Part shown: in pieces, positions 28,224 through 38,081 of the stretch
Layout of the letters: each line of letters opens with the position of its first letter
Position numbering within the stretch: the stretch's first letter is position 1
NCBI GenBank assembly: GCA_018304385.1
Contig: JAGVWJ010000012.1
Coordinates: forward strand, 1 to 52,274
Reading direction: 5' to 3'
Source of the DNA: Microcaldota archaeon
GTDB taxonomy: Archaea; Micrarchaeota; Micrarchaeia; Anstonellales; Bilamarchaeaceae
Length of the DNA: 52,274 bases
Notes under the pieces: model-generated
Database searches by the model: none
Told to the model about the DNA's origin: nothing
Seen by the model: only the letters and a program-made list of their open reading frames with translations
Translations under genes and position numbers: made by a program

Positions 28224-29432
28224 ATGAAAATCGCATTTGTTGAGTATTTCTTGAATCTGCAGCTGGAAGGAGGCTCGATGTTTAGCCTCGACCTTTATGC
28301 AAAAGAGCTGACTAAGCGAGGCCATGATATTTCTGTAATAACTATAATTTCAAGCAAGAATGATTTAGGCGAAAGCGAGAAAAAACCTTATAGGATGATT
28401 GAGGAAAACATTGATAACTCAAACCCGATAAAAACCGATCATGAAGCACAAGGTATTCTTAAAAAATACGAAGACCAGTTTGACGTTTACCATGTTCATA
28501 ATCCGTGGCTGCTTACTGCTGCTGCAGCATATAGAAAAAATGGCGGAAACACACCTGTTGTTGTAGATATGAACACGTATATGTTCTGCACAAATTTTGC
28601 ATTAATGGATGGTAACTGTCATAAAAATTGCAGAACATACGAGCGGGTAATGCACTCTGACCTGCCATTCTTAAAAAAAATTATGTCGATCCCTATTCGA
28701 GCTTATCAGCAGAAAGGGCTGGAACTAACCAAAAAATACATTGACATGTACTTCCCAGTAAGTCCATTTGCGGAGAAAATTTTCACAGAATACGGTTTAG
28801 ATGCTGGAAAAATGATGATGATTCCGGATGGATTCGATTTCAGCGTATTTAAATCAAGACCAAAGGCTACAGATCAAAAGTTAAGGGTCTTCAACATAGT
28901 TTCTGCCTCACGTTTTGATTACACGAAAGGGGTTGATATTGTTATAAAAGCAGTTGCTGAACTTAAGAAAAGAGGAATTAACATCATACTACATCATGTT
29001 GGGAATGATGGAAATCAGAAAGAAAAAATAATAGATTTAATAAAGACACTCAAAATAAAGAATAACATAATATTGCACGGCCATGTAAGGCTAAAAGAAC
29101 TGTTAGAAATCTATGCTAACGCCAAACTTTTTGTCCATCCAGCAAGATGGTTTGAGACATTTGGGCGCACAGTTGTGGAAGCAATGGCAATGAGCCTGCC
29201 AGTCGTTGTATCAGATAAGGGCGCTCTCGTATGGGTTGCTGATGGAGCTGGTTTGGTTTTTGAATCTGGCAACCACGTTGATCTGGCAGATAAAATAGAG
29301 AAGATTTATTCCGATGAGAATCTTCAATCAGAACTATCTAAGAAAGCGCTTAAAAGAGCCAAGGATTTTGACGTAAGCAAAACAATTTCTGGATTTATAA
29401 AAGCTTATAATAAGTTGGTTCAGAATATATAA
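28224..29432 (+). CDS. Glycosyltransferase family 4
   Basis: VSASRFDYTKGVDIVIKAVAEL; HPARWFETFGRTVVEAMAMSLPVVVSDKGALVW. Confidence 0.9.
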   Translation: MKIAFVEYFLNLQLEGGSMFSLDLYAKELTKRGHDISVITIISSKNDLGESEKKPYRMIEENIDNSNPIKTDHEAQGILKKYEDQFDVYHVHNPWLLTAAAAYRKNGGNTPVVVDMNTYMFCTNFALMDGNCHKNCRTYERVMHSDLPFLKKIMSIPIRAYQQKGLELTKKYIDMYFPVSPFAEKIFTEYGLDAGKMMMIPDGFDFSVFKSRPKATDQKLRVFNIVSASRFDYTKGVDIVIKAVAELKKRGINIILHHVGNDGNQKEKIIDLIKTLKIKNNIILHGHVRLKELLEIYANAKLFVHPARWFETFGRTVVEAMAMSLPVVVSDKGALVWVADGAGLVFESGNHVDLADKIEKIYSDENLQSELSKKALKRAKDFDVSKTISGFIKAYNKLVQNI

Positions 29433-29442
29433 TAGGATAAAC

Positions 29443-29991
29443 ATGGATTACCTTAAAGAACTTCAAGTGGTGCTACAAAGCATAAGCGAAAAAGATATAG
29501 TAAAGTTAGCGGACATAATAAATAACACTCTAAAAAACAATCGCGCTGTTTATATTTTCGGTAATGGGGATAGCGCAACAAATGCATTTCATTTTGCAGC
29601 AGATCTATCAAAGACTGCCGTCATGTATAAAAAAAGGTTGAAGATAATCTGCCTTAATGAAAATATGCCCCTGATTACCGCATGGGCCAATGATGAGAAC
29701 TATGAATCGATTTACTCAAGACAATTGGAAAATTTTCTGGAGAAGGATGATTTGGTTATAGGAATAAGTACTAGCGGCAACTCTCCAAATGTCGTTAGAG
29801 CATTGGAATTCTCAAATAAAAATGGTGCTACAACAGTTGCATTAACCGCTTTTGAAGGAGGCAAGGTAAAAAATATTGTAAAGCACTGTTTTATTACAAG
29901 AACAAACAACGTTGAAATAGCTGAAGATATTCATTTTATAATAGGGCATATGTTAAAATACCAACTTATAGAAAAATGGACTGAAGAATGA
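29443..29991 (+). CDS. SIS-domain sugar isomerase (GmhA-like)
   Basis: YIFGNGDSATNAFHFAADLSK; ISTSGNSPNVVRALEFSNKNGATTVALTAFEGG. Confidence 0.83.
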   Translation: MDYLKELQVVLQSISEKDIVKLADIINNTLKNNRAVYIFGNGDSATNAFHFAADLSKTAVMYKKRLKIICLNENMPLITAWANDENYESIYSRQLENFLEKDDLVIGISTSGNSPNVVRALEFSNKNGATTVALTAFEGGKVKNIVKHCFITRTNNVEIAEDIHFIIGHMLKYQLIEKWTEE

Positions 29992-29996
29992 TATAA

Positions 29997-30974
29997 ATGA
30001 TTTTATCTAGAACTCCTTTACGCGTTTCCTTTTTTGGTGGCGGGACGGATTTTGAGGATTATTATAAACTTGACCATGGATGCGTCCTAACCAGCACCAT
30101 TGACAAGTATATATATCTGATGGTAAATAGAAAATTCGACAGGACTATCCAGCTCAATTACAAAATAACGGAGATTGTCAGTTCGATTGATGAGATAAGA
30201 CATCCGACCATAAGGGAAGGTATGCGACTGGTTGGCATAAACAAGGAATTCGAGCTTAGCGCAATTGCAGATGTACCTGCTCATGGAACTGGCCTTGGCT
30301 CATCCAGCAGTTTCATAGTGGGGGCGCTTAATGCAATGCACACCTATAAGAAAGAAAATGTAGATGCTGAACAGCTTGCCACAGAGGCATGCAAGATAGA
30401 AATTGATGTTTTGAAGGAGCCAATAGGAAAGCAGGACCAGTACATTGCTGCATATGGCGGATTTAGGTTTATCCGGTTCAGCAGGGACGGAACTGTAACA
30501 GTAACCAAAATAAATGCATCTGAAGAAACAATAGGCAGATTATACAAAAAACTAATGTTTTTTTATACAGGTGGCGGCCGAAAGGCCAGTGATATATTAA
30601 CTACTCAAAAGCGAAATATAAAAGATAAAATCGAAACACTTAATAAAATGCGTCAGATAGCTAATAAAATGCATAAACAGCTTGATAATAAAGTAATTGA
30701 CGGATTCGGCGAAGCCTTAAATGATTCCTGGAAATTAAAACGATCCCTTGCGGATAAGATCAGCAACGATATTATAGACGCATATTATGAAAAAGCTATG
30801 ATGGCCGGCGCAAGCGGTGGAAAGATTTTAGGCGCAGGTGGCAGCGGATTTCTCATGTTTTATTGTGAAGAAGAAAAGCAATCCGTAGTACGCAAGGCAT
30901 TAAGCAATTTAAGAGAAGTGTGTTTTAAATTCGAGGAAGAAGGAACTAAAATAATATATAATGACACAGGATAA
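29997..30974 (+). CDS. hddA: GHMP kinase, heptose 7-phosphate kinase (HddA-like)
   Basis: ILSRTPLRVSFFGGGTDFEDYY; VPAHGTGLGSSSSFIVGALNA; GKQDQYIAAYGG; GASGGKILGAGGSGFLMFY. Confidence 0.87.
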   Translation: MILSRTPLRVSFFGGGTDFEDYYKLDHGCVLTSTIDKYIYLMVNRKFDRTIQLNYKITEIVSSIDEIRHPTIREGMRLVGINKEFELSAIADVPAHGTGLGSSSSFIVGALNAMHTYKKENVDAEQLATEACKIEIDVLKEPIGKQDQYIAAYGGFRFIRFSRDGTVTVTKINASEETIGRLYKKLMFFYTGGGRKASDILTTQKRNIKDKIETLNKMRQIANKMHKQLDNKVIDGFGEALNDSWKLKRSLADKISNDIIDAYYEKAMMAGASGGKILGAGGSGFLMFYCEEEKQSVVRKALSNLREVCFKFEEEGTKIIYNDTG

Positions 30975-30990
30975 CAAGAGGGGGGCAAAG

Positions 30991-31773
30991 ATGGTATTGA
31001 ATAAAATAAAAAGGGGCATTGACCTGGCCAATATTATAAAAAACTGGCCTGGGCTTTTCATATCAACATTGGATAAAAAAAGAAAACTGTTCGAACTGAA
31101 ACTTAGGAACGGGCTAAAATTCAGGATAAGAACTGGATATTCTTCAGACCACAATATATTCAGGGAAGTATTCATAGAAAAGATATACACTCCAGATAGT
31201 TTACCATTAGGTGATGGCACGGTTATTGATGTAGGGGCGCATATCGGGTTTTTCTCCATAATGGCATCACAAAAGGCAAAGGAAGTAATTGCTGTAGAAC
31301 CTACTGATTCTAATGGAAAGCTGCTTGAAGAGAATATCCTACTGAATAACAAAAAAAACATAACAGTAGTCAGAAAGGCGCTTGGTAAAGGAAAGGAAAA
31401 AAGAAAGATGTATATAAATAAAACTGCTTATCACACCGGATTGCACAGTTTCTACAAAAGCATCGCCAGCCAGGAATTTGAAAAAGACCTGGAAGAAATA
31501 GAAACAACATCGATTGGAATAGACCAGCTTTTCAAGGATTATAATATAAAAAGCTGTGAATTTCTGAAGATGGATTGTGAAGGCGCTGAGTATGATATAC
31601 TTCTAAATGCATCAGATAAAACGCTTGGAAAAATCAAAAAAATTGCAATATCCACGCATGATGTTGAAAAATACAATGGACAGATCCTGGCGGATTTCCT
31701 TGTCAAAAAAGGCTTTAAGGTATGGTTTGCACCTGGTGGCCACCCGCTTTATGCGAAAAATAAGAATATATAG
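30991..31773 (+). CDS. FkbM-family methyltransferase
   Basis: TVIDVGAHIGFFSIMASQKAKEVIAVEPTDSNGKLL; CEFLKMDCEGAEYDIL. Confidence 0.87.
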   Translation: MVLNKIKRGIDLANIIKNWPGLFISTLDKKRKLFELKLRNGLKFRIRTGYSSDHNIFREVFIEKIYTPDSLPLGDGTVIDVGAHIGFFSIMASQKAKEVIAVEPTDSNGKLLEENILLNNKKNITVVRKALGKGKEKRKMYINKTAYHTGLHSFYKSIASQEFEKDLEEIETTSIGIDQLFKDYNIKSCEFLKMDCEGAEYDILLNASDKTLGKIKKIAISTHDVEKYNGQILADFLVKKGFKVWFAPGGHPLYAKNKNI

Positions 31774-31787
31774 AAAAAAGATGGTAT

Positions 31788-32741
31788 ATGATGCCTTTTG
31801 AATCCAAAAATATCATTGTAACCGGTGGTGCAGGCTTCATAGGCAGCCACATTGTCGATAGGTTATTGGCGCAAAAAGCAAATGTGACTGTAATCGACAA
31901 TATGCACACTGGACAGCAGAAGGTTGTTGAGGGACACAGGAAAAACAAAAACTATAAACTTGCTAGAGTGGATATTTTCAAAGAGCCTGCTCTTTTGATA
32001 AAGGAGATGAAAAACATTGATTTCGTTTTTCATGCTGCTGCAAACGCAGACATACGCAATGGAATAAAAAATACACGCGTTGATTTGGAACAAAATACAA
32101 TCGCAACATGCAATGTCCTGGAGGCAATGCGCCTAAATGACGTAAAGGGTATTTGTTTTACCTCTTCTGCAGCAGTCTATGGCGAGCAGAAGTCAATACC
32201 AACACCAGAAGATACGCCAAAAGTACAAAACTCGCTTTACGGCGCGAGCAAACTTGCATGCGAGGCATTGATAGAGGCATTTTCATTTTATTATGGCTTT
32301 AGACATTATATGTATAGGTTCGTATCCATAGTTGGCGAACGCTACCCGCATGGCGTGGTGATAGATTTTGTAAATAAACTAAAAAAAGATCCGAAAAAAC
32401 TCGAGATACTTGGAAATGGAAGGCAAAAAAAGTCTTTCCTTTATATAAATGACTGTATAAAGGGCATATTCACTGGCATCGAAAGATCAAAGAATCAAAA
32501 TAATGTATTCAATCTTGGCCATGATAATGTTATATTAATCGATAAAGTAGCGGATTTAGTTATAAACGGGATGGGGCTGGAAAAAGTCGAACGATATTAT
32601 ACTGGTGGTGAAGTGGGCTGGCTTGGAGACCAGCCAATGGTACTTCTATCAACTGAACGAATAAAAGCGCTTGGATGGAAGCCCGAAATAAGCATTGAAG
32701 ATGGAATAAGAAGAACTGTTAAATTTTTGCTGGAAAAATGA
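31788..32741 (+). CDS. NAD-dependent epimerase/dehydratase
   Basis: [63 protein letters not shown]. Confidence 0.9.
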   Translation: MMPFESKNIIVTGGAGFIGSHIVDRLLAQKANVTVIDNMHTGQQKVVEGHRKNKNYKLARVDIFKEPALLIKEMKNIDFVFHAAANADIRNGIKNTRVDLEQNTIATCNVLEAMRLNDVKGICFTSSAAVYGEQKSIPTPEDTPKVQNSLYGASKLACEALIEAFSFYYGFRHYMYRFVSIVGERYPHGVVIDFVNKLKKDPKKLEILGNGRQKKSFLYINDCIKGIFTGIERSKNQNNVFNLGHDNVILIDKVADLVINGMGLEKVERYYTGGEVGWLGDQPMVLLSTERIKALGWKPEISIEDGIRRTVKFLLEK

Positions 32742-32753
32742 TGAGGGGAAAAA

Positions 32754-33782
32754 ATGAAAATTCTTATTACTGGCGGTGCTGGTTTGGTAGGAAGTGAATG
32801 CTGCAAACTATTCGCCAGCGACGGCTGGGGGGTAATCAGTATTGACAATTACACGAGAGGAAAACTTTTCGGTAAAGAAAGCGAAACAAGCACGACTATG
32901 ATGGACCTAAGAAAGAAGTATTCCATAGAGCATCATGAGATAGATATAAGGGATGAAAAAATTATAGAAGTAGTTAAAAAAGTTGATGCGGTCATACATA
33001 CTGCGGCACAACCGAGCCACCCAAAATCAATCGAAATACCAATGGAGGACTTCCAAATAAACGCATACGGAACGCTTTTTCTTCTTGAGGCGGTGAGGAA
33101 ATATAATAAAGAGATTCCTTTTGTTTTTTGTAGTACTAATAAGGTTTACGGCGAGGCGCCAAACTATTTTTCTTATAAAAAAATTGGAAAACGATTTGAA
33201 CCAATCGACCCAACCTTAAAGGATGGTTTTGATGAAAGCCTGCGCATAGACCAAATGATGCATACGCCTTTCGGTGTTTCAAAGGCTGCCGCTGACTTAT
33301 ACTGCCAGGAATATGCGCACCTCTATGGATTGAAAACTGGGATTTTCAGAATGGGCTGCATAACAGGTGGAGCTGCAAAGGCCGCAGAAATGCACAACTG
33401 GGAACCGTTTTTCATCAAAAAGGCACTTACTGGTGAGGAATTAACAATTTTTGGGCATGCAGGTTATCAGGTTCGGGATGTTATACATGCTGCAGATCTG
33501 GCAAAATTATTCTTCGAATTTATTAAGAAACCAAGAGCAGGAGAGGTATATAACATCGGCGGTGCAAGAAAAAATTCCATCTCGCTAATAGAAGCAATCG
33601 ATCTTATTGAGGATATCACCAACAAAAAAATAAAATATAAAATGGGCCCGGAAAGAGAGGCTGATCATATATGGTGGATATCCAACATAAACAAGGCGCG
33701 CGATCATTATCCAGCTTGGAACATAAGAATTGGATTAAAAGAAGTCTTTGAAGATATTTATAAAGCACTTGGAAAAAAATAG
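32754..33782 (+). CDS. CDP-paratose 2-epimerase (tyvelose epimerase)-like extended SDR
   Basis: [91 protein letters not shown]. Confidence 0.75.
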   Translation: MKILITGGAGLVGSECCKLFASDGWGVISIDNYTRGKLFGKESETSTTMMDLRKKYSIEHHEIDIRDEKIIEVVKKVDAVIHTAAQPSHPKSIEIPMEDFQINAYGTLFLLEAVRKYNKEIPFVFCSTNKVYGEAPNYFSYKKIGKRFEPIDPTLKDGFDESLRIDQMMHTPFGVSKAAADLYCQEYAHLYGLKTGIFRMGCITGGAAKAAEMHNWEPFFIKKALTGEELTIFGHAGYQVRDVIHAADLAKLFFEFIKKPRAGEVYNIGGARKNSISLIEAIDLIEDITNKKIKYKMGPEREADHIWWISNINKARDHYPAWNIRIGLKEVFEDIYKALGKK

Positions 33783-33795
33783 TTTTTGGGAGAAC

Positions 33796-34980
33796 ATGTG
33801 GCAGAACTATAAAGTATTTTTATACTCTTCAACAAATCTGCATAATACGCATAAGCATATGCTTACTAACCCGCCAAAAGGCTGTGAATATAAAACCAAG
33901 GAATATGCAGCAATACCAATGGCACAAGCCAAAAATAGCAGGGTAATGGAGTTATTCGAACGAATCCGCTGGTCAGTCTCGCCACATTATAACGATCTTT
34001 TGGTCAAGATAGGAAGACCAAAAATAAGAAAATTCAGCAGCAATGATTATGAGGCCGTGCACAGCGCGCAGTCGCTCCTGAAAACAAACATACCTTATGT
34101 AATGGATTTTGAGCATGCTGCTGTATTTTCCGGATACAACCAGGCGGCGTTTAATAATCCGGCATTCCTAAAAAACCTGAAAAAAATACTTGAAAATAGA
34201 AGATTGAAAAAACTCTTGCCCTGGACAAATGCTGCAAAGGCAAGCTTGTTAAATTTCTTGAAATCAGAAGAAATAGGAAAAAAAATAGAAGTTGTCTATC
34301 CGGTGATAACGCCACCTGAAAAAATCAAAAAGAAAAATGATAACGTAATAAAATTTTTATTTATAGGTGGAAATTTCTACGAGAAAGGAGGAATAGAAAC
34401 ACTGATGGCGTTTGATAAGATAGGTCGCAAGTACGATATAGAATTAACCATGGTTTCTTCAGTACCAGAACGCATAAAAAACCTATTTGAAAAAAATAAA
34501 AAGATAAAAATAAAAGATCGCATACCATACGAAGAAGCGAAAAAACTTTATGAACAATCACATATTTTCGTTCTGCCAACACATATGGATACGTTTGGTT
34601 TTGTAATTCCGGAAGCCCTTTCGTACGGCCTGCCAGTAATTGCAGAAGACAGTTTTTCCAGACCTGAACTCGTTGCACACGAGAAAAGCGGCCTGCTGAT
34701 AAAATCTTATTACTCCTGTTTTGATGTAAAAGGAAACTATATCTATCCAACTAACATAGAACTACATAGAAATAGATTAATGGCATGCATGAACCCTCCA
34801 AAAAAATACGTTGCACAGCTTGTCAAGTCAATGGAAAGGTTCATATTGGATAGCAGACTAAGAAACAAATGCTCAGAAAATGCAAGGAAGGAAACCACTG
34901 AAGGTAAATTTAGCCCAAGGGTTTGGAAAGAAAAAATTGGGAGGATATATAGAGAAGCAATAAACAATAGAGAGTTGTAG
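33796..34980 (+). CDS. Glycosyltransferase (GT4/GT1-type)
   Basis: FIGGNFYEKGGIETLMAFDKI; HIFVLPTHMDTFGFVIPEALSYGLPVIAEDSFSRPELV. Confidence 0.87.
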   Translation: MWQNYKVFLYSSTNLHNTHKHMLTNPPKGCEYKTKEYAAIPMAQAKNSRVMELFERIRWSVSPHYNDLLVKIGRPKIRKFSSNDYEAVHSAQSLLKTNIPYVMDFEHAAVFSGYNQAAFNNPAFLKNLKKILENRRLKKLLPWTNAAKASLLNFLKSEEIGKKIEVVYPVITPPEKIKKKNDNVIKFLFIGGNFYEKGGIETLMAFDKIGRKYDIELTMVSSVPERIKNLFEKNKKIKIKDRIPYEEAKKLYEQSHIFVLPTHMDTFGFVIPEALSYGLPVIAEDSFSRPELVAHEKSGLLIKSYYSCFDVKGNYIYPTNIELHRNRLMACMNPPKKYVAQLVKSMERFILDSRLRNKCSENARKETTEGKFSPRVWKEKIGRIYREAINNREL

Positions 34981-34984
34981 CGAC

Positions 34985-35860
34985 ATGGTAAAAAATTTAC
35001 TTAGAAGATTGTATGGCAAGGCATACAGCATAGTCGGTAACAGGAAACTCACAAAAACATTTCCTTTCCTTATGACCATACACTGCTATATAATGAATAA
35101 ATTAAAACCTAGTAAAAATGTTATAGATGTAGATGGACTCAAAATGCTCCTGCATAGAGAAAAATCAGCTACCTCTGCAGCTTTATCTGTTCTTGGGATT
35201 GTAGAACCATTAACGATGGATACGATAAAAATAAATGTAAAGAGGGGGGATATTGCACTTGACCTTGGTGCTAATATAGGGTACCATACATTAATATTAT
35301 CAAAACTCGTTGGGAAAACTGGTAAGGTTTTTGCATTTGAGCCTGCTCCAGAAAATGCTGCACTCATAAGGGAAAATATCAAAATTAATAATATCAAAAA
35401 TGTCGTAGTGATTGAAATGGCAGTATCTGATAAAAAACAAAAAAGCAGGCTGTACTTAGATTATAATCAGGATTCGCACAGTTTATACAAAAACAAAAAT
35501 TCAAAGTATATAGAAATAGAAACTACGACACTTGATGACTTTTTTGAGAATTATAATGGCAAAATCAACTTTATCAAGATGGATGTTCAGGGGGCAGAGT
35601 ATAAAGTATTGAAAGGAGGTTACAAAACTATTCAGAAAAATAAAAAAATTAAGATTATTGCAGAATACGAACCTGTCTTGCTAAAAGCAGCTGGTATAGA
35701 TCCGATAGAATTTCTAAGATTTATAAAAAGAGCTAATTTTGTGATATATAATATTAATCAGGCTGAAAGGAATTTGGAGGAATTAAAAGAGGATAAGTTT
35801 GAAAGATTTACAAGGACTTTGAGTGAAACTGAGAACACAAACTTATTTCTTGTGAGGTAA
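34985..35860 (+). CDS. FkbM-family methyltransferase
   Basis: DIALDLGANIGYHTLILSKLVGKTGKVFAFEPAPENAALI; NFIKMDVQGAEYKVLKGG. Confidence 0.88.
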   Translation: MVKNLLRRLYGKAYSIVGNRKLTKTFPFLMTIHCYIMNKLKPSKNVIDVDGLKMLLHREKSATSAALSVLGIVEPLTMDTIKINVKRGDIALDLGANIGYHTLILSKLVGKTGKVFAFEPAPENAALIRENIKINNIKNVVVIEMAVSDKKQKSRLYLDYNQDSHSLYKNKNSKYIEIETTTLDDFFENYNGKINFIKMDVQGAEYKVLKGGYKTIQKNKKIKIIAEYEPVLLKAAGIDPIEFLRFIKRANFVIYNINQAERNLEELKEDKFERFTRTLSETENTNLFLVR

Positions 35861-35864
35861 AGAT

Positions 35865-36803
35865 ATGAAACTACTCATCACAGGCATCGCTGGTTTTATT
35901 GGCTCAAGCATTGCTTTAGAGGCAGTTAGGAACAACGAAATTAGTAGTATTATGGGTATTGATGATTTTTCCACCGGAAACACACAAAACATTGATAAAA
36001 TAAAAACCAGGATCAAATTCCATAAAACAAGCATTCTCGAACTTGAAAAATTAAGAGAGAGATTCAAAGATATTGACTATGTTTTGCACCAAGCAGCAAT
36101 ACCAAGCGTACCACGCTCAATTAAAGATCCGATTGGAACGAGCAGAGTAAACGTAATTGGAACGCTTAATGTCCTAATAGCTGCACGAGACGCAGGTGTA
36201 AAACGTGTAATTTTAGCATCTTCAAGCTCGGTTTATGGAGATACTCCGAACTTGCCAAAACATGAAAACATGCAACCATGCCCACTCTCGCCATATGCAG
36301 TAAGCAAATTAACAAATGAAATCCACGCTAGACAGTTTTATGAACTTTATGGATTGGAAACTATTTGCTTGCGCTATTTTAATGTGTTCGGTCCAAACCA
36401 AGATCCTAAAAGCGAATATGCGGCAGTAATCCCAAAATTCATAAATAGGATACTTAATAACGAAAAGCCAACAATTTGTGGTGATGGAACCCAAAGCAGG
36501 GACTTTACTTATGCGAAAGACGCAGTAAATGCGAATCTGCTTGCAATTAAAGCGCCAAAAACCGCTTGCGGGAAGGCATTTAACATTGCTGGTGGAAAAC
36601 AAATAACAATCAATGACTTAGCTAAAACGCTAAACAAACTAATGGATAAGAAAATAGAGCCGGTTTATGATAAGCCAAGGGCAGGAGATATAAAACATTC
36701 TTATGCAAATATTTCACTTGCTAAAGAATTCTTAGATTATATGCCTAAATATGGGTTCGAAGAAGGGTTGAAAGAAACAATAGACTATTTTAAAAAAGGT
36801 TAA
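35865..36803 (+). CDS. UDP-(GlcNAc/Glc) 4-epimerase-like extended SDR
   Basis: LLITGIAGFIGSSIALEAV; HQAAIPSVPRSIKDPIGTSRVNVIGTLNVL; SPYAVSKLTNE; followed by a UDP-HexNAc dehydrogenase. Confidence 0.87.
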   Translation: MKLLITGIAGFIGSSIALEAVRNNEISSIMGIDDFSTGNTQNIDKIKTRIKFHKTSILELEKLRERFKDIDYVLHQAAIPSVPRSIKDPIGTSRVNVIGTLNVLIAARDAGVKRVILASSSSVYGDTPNLPKHENMQPCPLSPYAVSKLTNEIHARQFYELYGLETICLRYFNVFGPNQDPKSEYAAVIPKFINRILNNEKPTICGDGTQSRDFTYAKDAVNANLLAIKAPKTACGKAFNIAGGKQITINDLAKTLNKLMDKKIEPVYDKPRAGDIKHSYANISLAKEFLDYMPKYGFEEGLKETIDYFKKG

Positions 36804-36806
36804 AAT

Positions 36807-38045
36807 ATGCCAAGAATATTAGTAGTTGTCGGTTTAGGATATGTTGGATTACCTCTTGCAATTAAATTCGCTAAACATTTTTCTATTATCGGTTATGATA
36901 TAAACAAAGATCGCATTGTGGAATTACAAAAAGGATTTGACAAGAATAACGATGTAACTAATAGCGAATTTAAAGAAGTTTCAAAAAATATTAATTTCAC
37001 AACTGACGCAAAGGAAATCGCAAAAGGCGATATTGTCATTATCTCAGTTCCAACTCCGCTCAAACCAAATAATAATCCTGATTTAAGCTATTTGGAGAGC
37101 GCTTCAAAAACAGTTGGTAAGCATATGAAAAAAGGTGCGCTAATTATTTATGAATCAACCGTTTATCCAGGATGCACAGAAGAATTCTGTCTGCCGATTC
37201 TTGAAAAAGAAAGTAAAATGAAATTAAGGGAATTTTATTTAGGATACTCTCCAGAGCGCATGAATCCAGGCGATAAAGAACATACTGTTGATAAAATTAC
37301 AAAATTAATATCTGCTTCGCATCCCGAAGCGCTTGAAAAAATGAAGGAAATTTATAGTAAAATCACAAAAACTTATGCTATGTCAAATATAAAAGCTGCA
37401 GAGGCTGCAAAAATTATTGAAAACGTGCAGCGTGATATAAATATGGCACTATTCAACGAGCTGAGCATGCTTTTTGACAAACTTGGATTGGATAGTGAAG
37501 AAGTGTTCGCAGGCGCTGCAACTAAATGGAATTTTATTAAATTTAGACCAGGTTTGGTTGGTGGTTATTGTATTCCGGTTAATCCACATTATCTAGCTTA
37601 TAAGGCAGCACTGATAGGTTTTCATCCAGAGCTTATCCTCGCAGGTAGAAAAACAAATGAAAACATGCCGATTTTTATCGCGAAAAAAGCAGTACAGGTG
37701 GTTGGGAAGAGCGCAAAAACACTTATCTTGGGAGCTTCTTATAAAGAAAATGTTGCGGAGCTGCGAAGCAGCAGGGTGAAAAATCTAGTCGAAGCACTGC
37801 AAAAGGAAGGTGCAAAATCTATCTCGATTTACGATCCAATTATTAAAGAGGATAGTATTTTTGGATTGAAAAATGAGGAACCAAGAGAAAAATTTGACTT
37901 AATTATTTATGCGGTTGCACACGATGCTTTTGGTAAAATGGATTACAGCTCATGGTTTAGTGCCCATGGCTACGTAATCGATATCCCAAAAAAACTAGAT
38001 CGCAGGACATTAGAAAAACAGGGGTTTCGGTACTGGGCACCATAA
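36807..38045 (+). CDS. UDP-N-acetylhexosamine 6-dehydrogenase (TviB/WbpO-like)
   Basis: VVGLGYVGLPLAIKFAKHFSIIGYDIN; ESTVYPGCTEEFCLPILEKES; YSPERMNPGD; GLVGGYCIPVNPHYL. Confidence 0.9.
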   Translation: MPRILVVVGLGYVGLPLAIKFAKHFSIIGYDINKDRIVELQKGFDKNNDVTNSEFKEVSKNINFTTDAKEIAKGDIVIISVPTPLKPNNNPDLSYLESASKTVGKHMKKGALIIYESTVYPGCTEEFCLPILEKESKMKLREFYLGYSPERMNPGDKEHTVDKITKLISASHPEALEKMKEIYSKITKTYAMSNIKAAEAAKIIENVQRDINMALFNELSMLFDKLGLDSEEVFAGAATKWNFIKFRPGLVGGYCIPVNPHYLAYKAALIGFHPELILAGRKTNENMPIFIAKKAVQVVGKSAKTLILGASYKENVAELRSSRVKNLVEALQKEGAKSISIYDPIIKEDSIFGLKNEEPREKFDLIIYAVAHDAFGKMDYSSWFSAHGYVIDIPKKLDRRTLEKQGFRYWAP

Positions 38046-38081
38046 AACAGTAAGCTGATATTTCCAGTTCCAAGTTTTTAG

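Noticed and set aside
32754-33782. Phe replacing the catalytic Tyr (TPFGVSK) in the tyvelose-epimerase-like protein
   Set aside because: I recall FGxSK variants in this epimerase subfamily, so it is probably not an anomaly; not scored as a finding.
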